Translations under genes and position numbers: made by a program | NCBI GenBank assembly: GCA_029210725.1 | Contig: JARGFM010000022.1 | Coordinates: 1-53,061, forward strand | From: Bacteroidales bacterium | Lineage (GTDB): Bacteria > Bacteroidota > Bacteroidia > Bacteroidales > GCA-2748055 | Length of the DNA: 53,061 bases | Direction of reading: 5' to 3' | In this document: positions 40,717 through 50,622 of the stretch, one piece after another | Numbering within the stretch: position 1 is the stretch's first letter | Layout: the number at the start of each line of letters is the position of its first letter | The notes under the pieces: model-generated | Told to the model about the DNA's origin: nothing | Seen by the model: the letters and a program-made list of their open reading frames with translations, nothing else | Databases searched by the model: none

Positions 40717-43170
40717 ATGAAGATTTCCTATAACTGGCTTAAAGAATATATCGATACCATTCCGGGTCCTCAAGAGGTCAGCGAAATTCTGACCAACACC
40801 GGACTGGAAGTGGAGGGACTGGAAGAAGTTCAGTCCGTGAAGGGGGGACTTGAAGGAGTAATTATCGGGGAAATACTCAGCTGTGAAAAGCATCCCGATG
40901 CGGATAAGCTTACCGTAACAAGGGTAAACCTCGGAGCAGATGAACCGGTACAGATTGTTTGCGGGGCTCCCAATGTGGCAGTGGGTCAGAAGGTCCCTGT
41001 AGCCACCGTTGGCACCACTCTCTGGCCCGACGACAAGGGCTTTACCATAAAGAAGGCCAAAATCAGGGGAACGCTCTCCATGGGTATGATCTGCGCCGAA
41101 GACGAATTGGGACTGGGCCCCTCTCACGAGGGCATCATGGTCCTGGATCCGGAGGCTGTGGCGGGCATGCCTGCCGCCGAATACTTCCGGGTGGAAAGTG
41201 ATTTTGTATTTGAGATCGGACTGACTCCCAACCGCATAGACGGGGCTTCTCACCTGGGGGTAGCCAGAGACCTGGCCGCTTTTCTGAAACAATCGGGCAG
41301 GGCGAAACTGGAGAAACCCTCCGTGGACTCTTTTCGCATCGACAACACAAAGCTGAACATTCCGGTAGAAATAGAGGAAAAGGCCGGATGTAAACGTTAT
41401 TCGGGCCTGACCATCCAGGGGGTGAAAGTGACAGAGAGCCCTGCCTGGCTTCAAAAGCGTTTAAGATCCATCGGACAAACCCCCATAAACAACGTGGTGG
41501 ATATCACTAATTTTGTTCTGCACGAATCGGGTCAACCCTTACATGCCTTTGATGCAGAAAGGATTACGGGCCGGAAAGTGATTGTCAGAACCATGCCGGA
41601 GGGCACTCCCATGATCACCCTGGATGAGCAGGAGCGCAAATTGCTCAGCTCCGACCTGATTATTTCCAATACCAAAGATCCGATGTGTATTGCCGGGGTT
41701 TTCGGAGGTATCGATTCGGGAGTCAGTGAAAATACCAGCTCTATTTTCCTGGAATCGGCCTGCTTTGATCCGGTATATATCCGGAAAACAGCCCGGTACC
41801 ACCAGCTGAATACCGATGCTTCATTCCGCTTTGAAAGAGGATCGGATCCCAACAACACGGTCTGGGCCCTGAAACGCGCCGCCATTCTGATCAAAGAGAT
41901 TGCCGGGGGTAAGATCTCTTCAGAAGTGGTGGATGTATATCCCGAACCGGTGGAGGAATGCCGGGTCGCTATCTCTTTTGCGCACGTGGACCGGCTCATT
42001 GGAAATCCCCTGGAGCCTGCCACCATCCGTTCCATTCTGGAATCTCTGGAGATCCGGGTGGAAGAGGAGAACAAAGAAGGAATGATTCTGCGCATACCCA
42101 CCTACCGGGTGGATGTGCAGAGGGAGGCCGATGTGATCGAGGAGATTCTCCGGATCTATGGCTTCAACCGGGTGGAGATCTCCGGCGGGCTCCGATCGAC
42201 CCTCTCTTCCACGAAAAAACCGGATAAAGAACTGGTGGTCAACAAAACTTCGGAGCTGCTCACAGCCCAGGGCTTCTTCGAATTGAAATCCAATTCGCTG
42301 ACCCCCTCCGCCTATTATGATACTGAAGAGAATAAGGACCCCGGAGCCGTCCGTCTGTTTAATCCCCTGAGCCAGGACCTGTCCCTAATGAGGCAGAACC
42401 TGCTTTTCGGCGGACTGGAAGCCATCGCTTATAACCTCAACCGGAAGCGGAAGGATTTGAAACTATATGAATTCGGGAACTGTTACTTTCTGAATGAGAA
42501 GAGCCTGGGGAAAGATCCCCTGGATAAATATAAAGAAGCTTTCCATATGGGTATTTTCCTTTCGGGAAATGTCCGGACGGGCAACTGGATTCAGAAGCCG
42601 GAGGAGGCTTCGTTCCCTCAGCTGAAGACCTGTGTGGAGACGGTTCTGATCAAGCTGGGGATCGATCCGGTGACGTTGGATCGTGCCGGTTCAGAAAATC
42701 CGGACTATGTGGAAGGGCTGGTATATAAGTTCCATGAGCGCAGGCTGGCAGAATTCGGTGAGGTGGCGCAGCGTACGCTTAAAATGTTTGACATCAAACA
42801 GCGGGTATTTGCCGCCGAATTCAACTGGGACCTGGTGTTAGAAGCCCTTTCCGGACACCGGATTCTCTTCCGGCCCCTACCCCGTTTCCAGGTGGTCACT
42901 CGCGACTTTTCCATACTCCTGGACCGGAAGGTAAGCTATGAAGCACTCCGGACACTGGCGTTCAAAGCAGAAAAGAGGCTCTTGAAAGAGGTGACTCTTT
43001 TTGACGTATACGAAGGAGATAAAATAGAGCAGGGAAAAAAATCCTATGCCCTGAGCTTTACCCTTCTGGATGAAGATAAAACCCTTACCGACAAACAGAT
43101 CGACAAAACCATGCAAGGTATTGCCCATGCCTTCATCCGGGAACTCGGAGCCACGATCAGGGGAATGTAA
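40717..43170 (+). CDS. pheT: Phenylalanyl-tRNA synthetase beta subunit
   Basis: An 817-residue beta chain of the alpha2-beta2 synthetase that charges tRNA-Phe. The start MKISYNWLKEYIDTIPGPQE is the family start. The EMAP/tRNA-binding OB domain lies at about 40-150 (ILSCEKHPDADKLTVTRVNL). It is followed by the B3/4 editing domain (GCKRYSGLTIQGVKV, FVLHESGQPLHAFDA), the B5 domain (IPTYRVDVQREADVIEEILR), the catalytic-like core and the anticodon-binding FDX-ACB domain at the end (RPLPRFQVVTRDFSILLDRK). The open frame begins with TTG at 40690, but ATG at 40717 is correct by homology. pheS is not in the window, so the two subunits are encoded apart. Confidence 0.97.
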   Translation: MKISYNWLKEYIDTIPGPQEVSEILTNTGLEVEGLEEVQSVKGGLEGVIIGEILSCEKHPDADKLTVTRVNLGADEPVQIVCGAPNVAVGQKVPVATVGTTLWPDDKGFTIKKAKIRGTLSMGMICAEDELGLGPSHEGIMVLDPEAVAGMPAAEYFRVESDFVFEIGLTPNRIDGASHLGVARDLAAFLKQSGRAKLEKPSVDSFRIDNTKLNIPVEIEEKAGCKRYSGLTIQGVKVTESPAWLQKRLRSIGQTPINNVVDITNFVLHESGQPLHAFDAERITGRKVIVRTMPEGTPMITLDEQERKLLSSDLIISNTKDPMCIAGVFGGIDSGVSENTSSIFLESACFDPVYIRKTARYHQLNTDASFRFERGSDPNNTVWALKRAAILIKEIAGGKISSEVVDVYPEPVEECRVAISFAHVDRLIGNPLEPATIRSILESLEIRVEEENKEGMILRIPTYRVDVQREADVIEEILRIYGFNRVEISGGLRSTLSSTKKPDKELVVNKTSELLTAQGFFELKSNSLTPSAYYDTEENKDPGAVRLFNPLSQDLSLMRQNLLFGGLEAIAYNLNRKRKDLKLYEFGNCYFLNEKSLGKDPLDKYKEAFHMGIFLSGNVRTGNWIQKPEEASFPQLKTCVETVLIKLGIDPVTLDRAGSENPDYVEGLVYKFHERRLAEFGEVAQRTLKMFDIKQRVFAAEFNWDLVLEALSGHRILFRPLPRFQVVTRDFSILLDRKVSYEALRTLAFKAEKRLLKEVTLFDVYEGDKIEQGKKSYALSFTLLDEDKTLTDKQIDKTMQGIAHAFIRELGATIRGM

Positions 43171-43233
43171 GCTTTATGAATCCGGCCGCAATATGGCTTT
43201 ATCATTGAGCGTTATTGAAATAAAAGTCCAGAT

Positions 43234-43794
43234 ATGAAACGAGTAATAATCTTGCTGCTGGCAGTGTTAATCACCCTCCCCGTTTTTAGCCAGGAACTCA
43301 GCAGACAGGAACAGAAGAAGCTGGAGAAGGAGTTAAAAAAGGAGCAAAAAGCTGAGGAGGCTGCTAAAAAAGCAGCCGTGGTCGATGCCATGGTGCTTTA
43401 CCGGCGTTTTGTTCTGGAGGCAAACACCTTAAAGGACAAACGAGGTAATTCGCTCAATGTGTCGAGCAATATAAACTTTATCGCAGCGGACTCCCTCACC
43501 GGGGTCATACAGGTAGGCTCAAATACCTATATCGGAAGCAATGGTGTTGGTGGGGTAACGGTGGAAGGATCCATATCCGACTACAAGTACAGCAAACATG
43601 AAAAAAGCGGTAGTTACAGTGTATCGTATTACCTCCGAACACCCTTGGGGAGCTATGATGTCCGCCTGACGGTCTATTCCGACGGCAGAGCAGATGCGGA
43701 CGTAAGTTCAACCACCTGGGGCGACAGGCTCCGGTACGCAGGTTACCTGGTGCCTCCCGGCATCTCGCGGGTATTCAAGGGCAATTCGCTCTAG
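43234..43794 (+). CDS. DUF4251 domain exported protein
   Basis: A 186-residue protein with a signal peptide (MKRVIILLLAVLITLPVFSQ). A short, strongly charged helix of Glu/Lys repeats follows at 23-47, then the DUF4251 domain. The domain shows FVLEANTLKDKRGNSLNVSS, NINFIAADS, GVGGVTVEGSISDYKYSKHE and YDVRLTVYSDGRADADVSST. The family is restricted mostly to Bacteroidota and has no known function; the fold is likely a beta barrel or sandwich. It ends 8 nt before the convergent acyl-CoA synthetase gene. Confidence 0.88.
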   Translation: MKRVIILLLAVLITLPVFSQELSRQEQKKLEKELKKEQKAEEAAKKAAVVDAMVLYRRFVLEANTLKDKRGNSLNVSSNINFIAADSLTGVIQVGSNTYIGSNGVGGVTVEGSISDYKYSKHEKSGSYSVSYYLRTPLGSYDVRLTVYSDGRADADVSSTTWGDRLRYAGYLVPPGISRVFKGNSL

Positions 43795-43801
43795 TTCCGG
43801 G

Positions 43802-45466
43802 TTACTCCTCCAGTTTGTAGAGAAAACGCTTGATACTGCGTTTCGGGGTCTTCTCAAACTCCGATTTATGGATATGAATCTTTAAGAGTTTCTCAAATGA
43901 AACTGCATGCTGGTTGTACTCTTTTCTGTTCTCTTCCATTTTTGTCTCCAGTTCTGCCTCCACCCGGTCGGTTTTGGCCTGGTCATAATCGGGATACACC
44001 AGCGCTTCCAGCTTGTGCTTGTTGTTCATGAGCACCACTGCCTCACTGATATAGGGCAGGTTGCATAATTTAGACTCGATCTCCTCCGGATAGATATTCT
44101 GTCCCGAAGGCCCCAGAAGCATGCTTTTGCTCCGGCCCTTTATATAGATAAATCCATCCGTGTCGGTGACACCCAGGTCCCCTGTATGCAGCCAGCCATC
44201 TTCATCGATCGTGGCTTTGGTAGCCTTATCGTTCTTATAGTATCCCTCCATCAGGTTTTCGCCTTTCACAAGAATTTCACCAGGAACGGTATAAGGCTCC
44301 TCCGAATCGATCTTCAGCTCCATAATATCCAGGATCTTCCCACTGGAGCCCTTCCGGGTGGTGGCATATCCCTCGTAGGACATCAATGGTCCGCATTCGG
44401 TCATCCCGTAGCCTATGGTAAAGGGAAACCTGATCTTTCTCAAAAAATCCTCCACTTCTGCTCCCAGTGCAGCACCTCCCAGCACCGCTTCCCTGAAGCG
44501 TCCCCCGAAAGTTTCGATCAACGATTTCCGCATCTTACCATAAATCAGGCCCCTGATGCCCGGAATGCTGGTCAGCACTTTTACAGAGCCTTTCTGTAAA
44601 ACAGGCAGAAGCTTTTTCTTGTAGATTTTTTCAAAGAAAATGGGCACAAAAAGGATCAGGTGGGGCCTCACTTCCGAAAACGCTTTGATGATTACCGGGG
44701 TGGCCGGCAGTTTGCCCAGGATGGTTACATGCACCCCGACCGCCATGGGAAAGAGATAATCGAAGGCACAACCATAACAGTGTGCAAGGGGTAAGAGGGC
44801 CAGCATCTTCTCCCCGGGATTAAGCTCTATGGAACGCATGGCAAAATCCACGTTCCCTGCAAGACTATTGGCTGAAAGAACCACCCCCTTGCTGAATCCC
44901 GTTGTCCCCGAAGTATAATTAATCTCCACCACCTCGCTGTTGTCCACCTCTGCATACTTAATCTGATCCCTGCCAAATCCATCCGGATATCTATTTTCAA
45001 ACAGCTGGTCCAGCTCCTGATGGGCCTTTTGAACCGCCGCCAGCGCTTTGGCAGACAAAATGCCAAAATCGCCCAGTGATAGAATGATTTTCACTCCCTT
45101 TATCTCCTCTTCGGAGAGCCCGTCCAAGGTCTGCCTGTCGACCAGCATCATCACCGAATCGGAGTGATTGATAATGGAATGGGCATCGGCCGGTTTAAAG
45201 TCGGGGAGAATCGGAACAACCACGCCCCCAAAGGTGATCACACTCATGAAACCCACACACCAGTTGGAAGAGTTTTTTCCAAACACCGCAATTTTATCTC
45301 CCTTCTTCACCCCTGCAGCTTCGTATATCAGGTGCAGACGTGCAATCTGGCGGGCCATTTCGCCATAGGTATAAGAGACATCGCTGGTGTAGTCGGACAG
45401 GGCCGGGAGATCAAAATTATTTGCAAAACTCTCCTCGTACATCTTAATAAAATTCTTCTGGATCAT
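43802..45466 (-). CDS. AMP-dependent synthetase, long-chain acyl-CoA ligase type
   Basis: A 554-residue ANL-superfamily enzyme that would activate a fatty or other carboxylic acid with ATP and probably transfer it to CoA. Key motifs are the P-loop INYTSGTTGFSKGVVLS, IGYGMTECGPLMSYEG, EDGWLHTGDLGVTDTDGFIY and IYPEEIESKLCNLPYISEAV. The A10 Lys region is in TPKRSIKRFLY. Substrate specificity cannot be read reliably. An ATG 12 codons upstream at 45502 would extend the N-terminus; the one at 45466 (MIQKNFIKMYEESF) matches the family start. It is divergent from purL. Confidence 0.9.
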   Translation of the reverse strand: MIQKNFIKMYEESFANNFDLPALSDYTSDVSYTYGEMARQIARLHLIYEAAGVKKGDKIAVFGKNSSNWCVGFMSVITFGGVVVPILPDFKPADAHSIINHSDSVMMLVDRQTLDGLSEEEIKGVKIILSLGDFGILSAKALAAVQKAHQELDQLFENRYPDGFGRDQIKYAEVDNSEVVEINYTSGTTGFSKGVVLSANSLAGNVDFAMRSIELNPGEKMLALLPLAHCYGCAFDYLFPMAVGVHVTILGKLPATPVIIKAFSEVRPHLILFVPIFFEKIYKKKLLPVLQKGSVKVLTSIPGIRGLIYGKMRKSLIETFGGRFREAVLGGAALGAEVEDFLRKIRFPFTIGYGMTECGPLMSYEGYATTRKGSSGKILDIMELKIDSEEPYTVPGEILVKGENLMEGYYKNDKATKATIDEDGWLHTGDLGVTDTDGFIYIKGRSKSMLLGPSGQNIYPEEIESKLCNLPYISEAVVLMNNKHKLEALVYPDYDQAKTDRVEAELETKMEENRKEYNQHAVSFEKLLKIHIHKSEFEKTPKRSIKRFLYKLEE

Positions 45467-45595
45467 GCTCAGGGTTTTATAGTTTGTGTTAAATATATTC
45501 ATTTAAAATCAATGTTAAAAAAGCAGGGGCGAGAATCAAACAAAGCAATTATCTTTATACCATCTTTTTAAGCTTCTAAATAAACAACTTATTTC

Positions 45596-48500
45596 ATGAT
45601 CTATTTTTTCCGGGTCGCCCGCAACCCGATCATTGCAGTCGAGGCAAACAGCAAACTGGATGAACAAACCACCGGGAAGCTGAAATGGCTGTTTGGAAAC
45701 GCCATCGTCCTGAGTGAAACCGAGGTGGATGGATGGTTTGTAGGACCCAGAAAAGAGATGATCACCCCCTGGAGCACCAATGCTGTGGAGATCACCCAGA
45801 ATATGGGTATTCAGGGGCTCCGCCGGATCGAGGAGTTTGTTAAGGTGGAGGACAGAGGGGCCTCCTATGATCCCATGCTGCAGGTTCTTTACGATGGACT
45901 GGATCAAAAGCTGTTTACGATTGAGCGGAGCCCTGAGCCTGTTCTGGAAATCCACGATATTGCTGCTTATAACCAGCAGGAGGGACTGGCTCTGAATCCC
46001 GATGAGATCGAGTACCTGGAAGGCGTCAGTAAGCGGATCGGCAGGAAGCTGACCGATAGCGAGGTTTTCGGATTCTCCCAGGTAAATTCGGAGCATTGCA
46101 GACATAAAATATTTAACGGGACCTTTATCATTGACGGCGAGGAGAAGGAATCCTCCCTGTTTCAGCTGATAAAAAAGACCACACAAACCAATCCCAACCA
46201 TATTGTCTCGGCTTACAAGGACAACTGTTCTTTTGCGGCGGGACCGGCCATTGAACAGTTTGCCCCTGCTTCGCAGGACAAATCCGACTATTTCAGGGTC
46301 ACAGATATTAACTCGGTGCTCTCCCTGAAAGCGGAGACCCATAACTTTCCCACTACTGTGGAACCCTTCAACGGGGCAGCCACCGGTACAGGCGGTGAGA
46401 TCCGTGACCGGATCGCCGGGGGGAAAGCGGCCATCCCCCTGGCCGGAACCGCTGTCTACATGACCTCCTATCCGAGGCTTGAAAACGGACGCAGCCTGAA
46501 AGGAGTCATGGCCGAGAGGCCCTGGCTCTACCAGACCCCCGAGGAAATCCTGATCAAAGCCTCCAACGGGGCCAGTGATTTTGGAAACAAATTCGGACAA
46601 CCCCTTATCTGCGGAAGCCTGCTGACTTTTGAACATGAAGAACTGGGTAAAAAGTTCGGTTTCGACAAGGTGATCATGCTGGCAGGAGGAATTGGCTTCG
46701 GGAAAAGCGAGGATGCACAGAAAGACACTCCGGAGAAGGGAGATCTGGTGGTGCTGATGGGTGGCGACAATTACCGCATCGGAATGGGCGGAGGGGCCGT
46801 ATCCTCTGTGGATACCGGTGAGTTTGAGAATGCCATTGAGCTGAATGCGGTACAACGGGCCAATCCGGAAATGCAGAAAAGGGTTTACAATGCCATTCGT
46901 GCCCTGGCCGAATCGGGAAAGAATACCATCGTCAGCATTCATGACCATGGAGCCGGCGGACACCTCAACTGCCTGTCTGAACTGGTAGAGGAAACAGGTG
47001 GAAAGATCAACCTGGATAAACTGCCTTTGGGCGATCCCACGCTCTCCGCCAAGGAACTTATCGGGAACGAATCGCAGGAACGGATGGGGCTGGTCATCAA
47101 GGCCGGCGATGTGGATAAGCTGCTGCGCATTGCCAGTCGCGAGCGGGCCCCCGTTTATATCATCGGTGAGATCACCGACGATCACCGTTTTGTTTTTGAA
47201 AGCGAACAGACAGGTGAAAAACCCATGGACCTGGAGCTGGTCGATATGTTCGGGAAACCACCGCGCACCATTATGGACGACCGTACCCCGAACATCCGCT
47301 ATAAGAGGATTCCTTATAAAACCAGCGAACTGGCCAGGGACCTGGAGGGCGTTTTGCAGATGGAGGCAGTGGCCTGCAAGGACTGGCTGACTAATAAAGT
47401 GGACCGTTCAGTGAGTGGTAAGGTTGCCCGCCAACAGTGTGCCGGAGAACTGCAGCTGCCCCTCAACAACCTGGGTGTCGTGGCACTGGACTACCAGGGA
47501 TCCAAGGGATACGCCACCTCCATCGGACATGCCCCGGTGGCAGCCATGGTGGACGAAAAGGCCGGTAGTGTACTCTCCATTGCTGAGGCTCTGACCAACA
47601 TTGTCTGGGCCCCCATGCCCGACCGGATCAGGAGCATCTCCCTGTCTGCAAACTGGATGTGGCCATGTAAAAATGAAGGCGAAGATGCCAGGCTCTATCA
47701 TGCAGCCAGGGCAGCCAGTGACTTTGCCATAGCACTGGGAATCAATATCCCCACCGGAAAAGATTCTCTTTCCATGACCCAGAAATACGGGAAGCAGTTG
47801 GTCTATGCCCCCGGAACGGTTATTATCTCCGCTGCCGGCGAAGTAAGCGACATCCGGAAGATCGTTGAACCGGTCCTTCGGCCCGATCCGGAAAGCCGGC
47901 TTATTTATGTGGATCTGTCCAAAGATGATTTCAAACTGGGAGGAAGTTCCTTCGCTCAGTATAAAAACAGGCTGGGCAGGGCAACACCCACGGTGACCGA
48001 CCCTGACTACTTTGTAAAGGTATTCAACCTGCTTCAGGACCTCATTGAGGAGGGCCGGATCCTGGCCGGACATGACGTGTCGGCCGGGGGACTGATTACC
48101 ACACTCCTGGAGCTCTGTTACTCCAGTACCACCGGAGGTCTGGAAGTGGATATAACCGGGATTCCCGGAGAGACCACCCAGGTGCTGTTCAGTGAAAAGC
48201 CCGCCGTGGTGATCCAGTCAGGGAATCCGCACAGAATGACTGCCCTCTTTGAGAAAGAAGGGATAAATCATCATCTTATAGGACGGCCTCTGGAGGGTCG
48301 TTCTCTCGAATTGCGAACCAAGGAAGAAAACCTGAACCTGGATATTGATCACTATCGTGACCTCTGGTTCCGCACCTCCTACCTGCTCGACCGGAAACAG
48401 TCGGGCAAACAACTGGCTGAGGAACGATATAAAAACTATAAGACCAATAAGCTGGATTTTGATCTGGGCGATTTCAAAGGCAGCTTTCTTAGCCTGGGCA

Positions 48501-49306
48501 TTGATCCCAAAAGACGCAGCGATAGTGGAGTGAAGGCCGCTATCATCCGGGAAAAGGGTGTCAATGGAGATCGCGAAATGGCGCACGCCTTATATCTGGC
48601 AGGTTTTGACGTGAAGGATGTCCATATGACCGACCTGATAGCAGGACGCGAAACACTGGAGGAGCTTCAGATGATCGTCTTTGTGGGCGGCTTCTCCAAC
48701 TCCGATGTGCTGGGATCGGCCAGGGGCTGGGCAGGGGCATTCCGTTACAATGAAAAGGCCCGCCTGGCCCTGGAGAAATTCTATGCCAGGAAAGATACCC
48801 TGAGCCTGGGGGTATGCAATGGCTGTCAGTTAATGATCGAACTGGACCTGGTGGTCCCGGACCACGACCGGTCGCCCCGCATGGAACATAATGCCTCCGG
48901 AAAGTTCGAATCATCCTTCCTGGGTGTAGAGGTTCAGGAAAATAAATCGGTGATGCTGGATTCGCTGGAAGGAATGAAGCTGGGCATCTGGGTGGCTCAT
49001 GGAGAAGGCAGGTTTGTACTTCCCAAACCTGAGAATGCCTATAACATCCCCTTAAAATACAGCCGTTCCAACTACCCTGCCAATCCCAATGGTTCCGATT
49101 TCGATGCAGCCGCCCTTTGTTCGGCCGATGGCCGGCACCTGGCCATGATGCCCCATCTGGAGCGTGCCTACCAGCCCTGGCAGTGCGGCTACTACCCCGG
49201 GGATCGCAGGAAGGACGAAGCTACTCCCTGGCTGGAGGCCTTTGTGAATGCCCGAATCTGGATCGAAGAACGGAACAGCCGGAATCTCTCCTCCACTAAA
49301 GAATGA
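45596..49306 (+). CDS. purL: Phosphoribosylformylglycinamidine synthase, single-chain large type
   Basis: A 1236-residue enzyme of purine synthesis that converts FGAR, glutamine and ATP to FGAM. It is the large fused form with all domains in one chain: N-terminal region (residues 1-150), linker with DSEVFGFSQVNSEHCRHKIF, first AIR-synthase half (LKAETHNFPTTVEPFNGAAT, then GTGGEIRDR), the second half (GSKGYATSIGHAPVAAMVDE, DVSAGGLITTLLELC), and a class I glutamine amidotransferase. That last domain carries the catalytic Cys in LGVCNGCQLMIEL and the His in PHLERAYQPWQ. Length is a little short of gamma-proteobacterial PurL. Its last 11 nt overlap the convergent SRD5A-like gene. Confidence 0.97.
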   Translation: MIYFFRVARNPIIAVEANSKLDEQTTGKLKWLFGNAIVLSETEVDGWFVGPRKEMITPWSTNAVEITQNMGIQGLRRIEEFVKVEDRGASYDPMLQVLYDGLDQKLFTIERSPEPVLEIHDIAAYNQQEGLALNPDEIEYLEGVSKRIGRKLTDSEVFGFSQVNSEHCRHKIFNGTFIIDGEEKESSLFQLIKKTTQTNPNHIVSAYKDNCSFAAGPAIEQFAPASQDKSDYFRVTDINSVLSLKAETHNFPTTVEPFNGAATGTGGEIRDRIAGGKAAIPLAGTAVYMTSYPRLENGRSLKGVMAERPWLYQTPEEILIKASNGASDFGNKFGQPLICGSLLTFEHEELGKKFGFDKVIMLAGGIGFGKSEDAQKDTPEKGDLVVLMGGDNYRIGMGGGAVSSVDTGEFENAIELNAVQRANPEMQKRVYNAIRALAESGKNTIVSIHDHGAGGHLNCLSELVEETGGKINLDKLPLGDPTLSAKELIGNESQERMGLVIKAGDVDKLLRIASRERAPVYIIGEITDDHRFVFESEQTGEKPMDLELVDMFGKPPRTIMDDRTPNIRYKRIPYKTSELARDLEGVLQMEAVACKDWLTNKVDRSVSGKVARQQCAGELQLPLNNLGVVALDYQGSKGYATSIGHAPVAAMVDEKAGSVLSIAEALTNIVWAPMPDRIRSISLSANWMWPCKNEGEDARLYHAARAASDFAIALGINIPTGKDSLSMTQKYGKQLVYAPGTVIISAAGEVSDIRKIVEPVLRPDPESRLIYVDLSKDDFKLGGSSFAQYKNRLGRATPTVTDPDYFVKVFNLLQDLIEEGRILAGHDVSAGGLITTLLELCYSSTTGGLEVDITGIPGETTQVLFSEKPAVVIQSGNPHRMTALFEKEGINHHLIGRPLEGRSLELRTKEENLNLDIDHYRDLWFRTSYLLDRKQSGKQLAEERYKNYKTNKLDFDLGDFKGSFLSLGIDPKRRSDSGVKAAIIREKGVNGDREMAHALYLAGFDVKDVHMTDLIAGRETLEELQMIVFVGGFSNSDVLGSARGWAGAFRYNEKARLALEKFYARKDTLSLGVCNGCQLMIELDLVVPDHDRSPRMEHNASGKFESSFLGVEVQENKSVMLDSLEGMKLGIWVAHGEGRFVLPKPENAYNIPLKYSRSNYPANPNGSDFDAAALCSADGRHLAMMPHLERAYQPWQCGYYPGDRRKDEATPWLEAFVNARIWIEERNSRNLSSTKE

Positions 49307-50054
49307 AAGGCAGGATGGCCTTTCTTTCCGAGGGATAATCAGAAAAGGCAGCCCGGTACCATTTATGATGGGCCAGGGCCCTGGGAACCAGGTTAAAGAA
49401 GGTCCAGAGAGCAAATACCAGGGCCGCAGGGCTCCTGGTCATCACTGCAAAACCGGTCCACTGCAGAATCTCTCCCAGGAAATTGGGACAGGAAACCCAG
49501 CGGAACAATCCTCCCGCGGGTATGAAGTATCCTTGCTTCCCTCCCTTGCGAAGCCGCAGCAGGATCTGATCGGACCACCAGTTCAGGAAGGCCCCTCCCC
49601 CATACAGAATCGCCCCGCCAATAAAGCGTGCATCGGTGAGCCACTCCGGGCTGTACTCCCTGGCAAAAGCGGAGAAGTAGTAGCCGTTCAAAAAGCCGTT
49701 CACCAGGTTGAAACAAACTGCCATCAGGGCCACCACCAGGGGCATGAGCTTTCCGGAGGTTCTTGTCCGCCAGGGCCAGATCAGGGAACGGTTGACATAA
49801 TGAGATACGTAGAGCGCAAAAAATATCCAGGTGAGTGGCTGCAGCTTTCCGGGGCCGGACAGGAAACACAGAACAAAAACAAGCAAAGAAGGAAACTCCA
49901 TCAGGAACCAGGCCAGACGGTTGTGTATAACTGGCCCCCAGTCTTTTCGGCTGTGCCGACCGTATGGGGCCTTTACAAAGAGAAGAAGGATAAAAACGGC
50001 CAGCCCAAGAAAGGTCCAGCCCCATAAGACAGTGTAAAAGCTTTCGCGATCCAT
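49296..50054 (-). CDS. Steroid 5-alpha-reductase-like (SRD5A/DUF1295) membrane protein
   Basis: A 252-residue polytopic membrane protein with six or so hydrophobic segments. The C-terminal half has the 3-oxo-5-alpha-steroid 4-dehydrogenase signature: GKQGYFIPAGGLFRWVSCPN, FLGEILQWTGFAVMT and the ending ALAHHKWYRAAFSDYPSER, which carries NADPH-binding residues in eukaryotic relatives. The natural bacterial substrate is not known; it could reduce a polyprenoid or fatty acid. The 3' end overlaps purL (convergent). Upstream on the same strand lies a small lipoprotein gene. Confidence 0.85.
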   Translation of the reverse strand: MDRESFYTVLWGWTFLGLAVFILLLFVKAPYGRHSRKDWGPVIHNRLAWFLMEFPSLLVFVLCFLSGPGKLQPLTWIFFALYVSHYVNRSLIWPWRTRTSGKLMPLVVALMAVCFNLVNGFLNGYYFSAFAREYSPEWLTDARFIGGAILYGGGAFLNWWSDQILLRLRKGGKQGYFIPAGGLFRWVSCPNFLGEILQWTGFAVMTRSPAALVFALWTFFNLVPRALAHHKWYRAAFSDYPSERKAILPFIL

Positions 50055-50102
50055 ATCTGAAACAGAGGAAAGCGAAGATATGGGTTTTTTTCAGATAAGA
50101 AG

Positions 50103-50522
50103 CTACCTGCTATCCTCCCTGTCTTCCGTATAGAGGTATTTGATGGCCAGTTCGTCTGCATCCAGCGAAACGATCCGGATCTGGTAGGTCATCATCCCTC
50201 CCCAGTAGGCTACTGTAATATCCAGCAGGCTGTCAGAAACAGCCTCCCAGGTGCCGTCAAAATTATCGTAGGAGATGGGAGGAGTACCGCACCACCCGGC
50301 ATTCTTCCGTTCAATAAAGGTGCCGTCTTCATTCAGGGTGAAGCCGTATTTATCCTTTTCAAAAGCGCCGCTGCGATGAAGAAGCAGGGTATCTCCCTGA
50401 TATTCAACCTCCACCCAGGTCCCGACAATATACGAGTTTGCACCCAGCGCATCCAGTCCCGGGAGATCTTTCTCACAGGATACCAGAAGCACAACAATAC
50501 ACAAAAAAATCAATCTCTTCAT
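50103..50522 (-). CDS. Lipocalin-like lipoprotein
   Basis: A 139-residue lipoprotein. The signal sequence MKRLIFLCIVVLLVS ends at the lipobox VSC (Cys16). The mature part is beta-rich with the lipocalin-like pattern IVGTWVEVEYQGDTLLLHRS, GFTLNEDGTFIERKN and DGTWEAVSDSLLDITVAYWG. Such domains bind small hydrophobic ligands or serve as structural surface proteins; no ligand can be named. It precedes the SRD5A-like gene by 48 nt and may be transcribed with it. It is divergent from the propeller protein gene. Confidence 0.78.
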   Translation of the reverse strand: MKRLIFLCIVVLLVSCEKDLPGLDALGANSYIVGTWVEVEYQGDTLLLHRSGAFEKDKYGFTLNEDGTFIERKNAGWCGTPPISYDNFDGTWEAVSDSLLDITVAYWGGMMTYQIRIVSLDADELAIKYLYTEDREDSR

Positions 50523-50571
50523 ACAAGCGGTTCTATCTTTTAAATGAAAGATGAGTGAATGTGCCGATGGG

Positions 50572-50603
50572 TTGCTTCAAAAATATACAAATCCTTACAT
50601 TTG
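50572..50603 (+). promoter_or_regulatory. Candidate Bacteroidota promoter upstream of the propeller gene
   Basis: TTG at 50572-50574 and TACATTTG at 50596-50603 are separated by 21 nt, the best match to the consensus (-33 TTTG, -7 TAnnTTTG) in the window. The -7 box ends 19 nt before the ATG at 50623. Confidence 0.5.
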
Positions 50604-50622
50604 AAAAAATCCATCCTCTGTC

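Noticed and set aside
45536-47185. 549-codon minus-strand open frame
   Set aside because: It is antisense to purL, whose plus-strand protein is unmistakable, and its sequence has no recognisable domain. Long antisense frames are expected in GC-moderate coding DNA.
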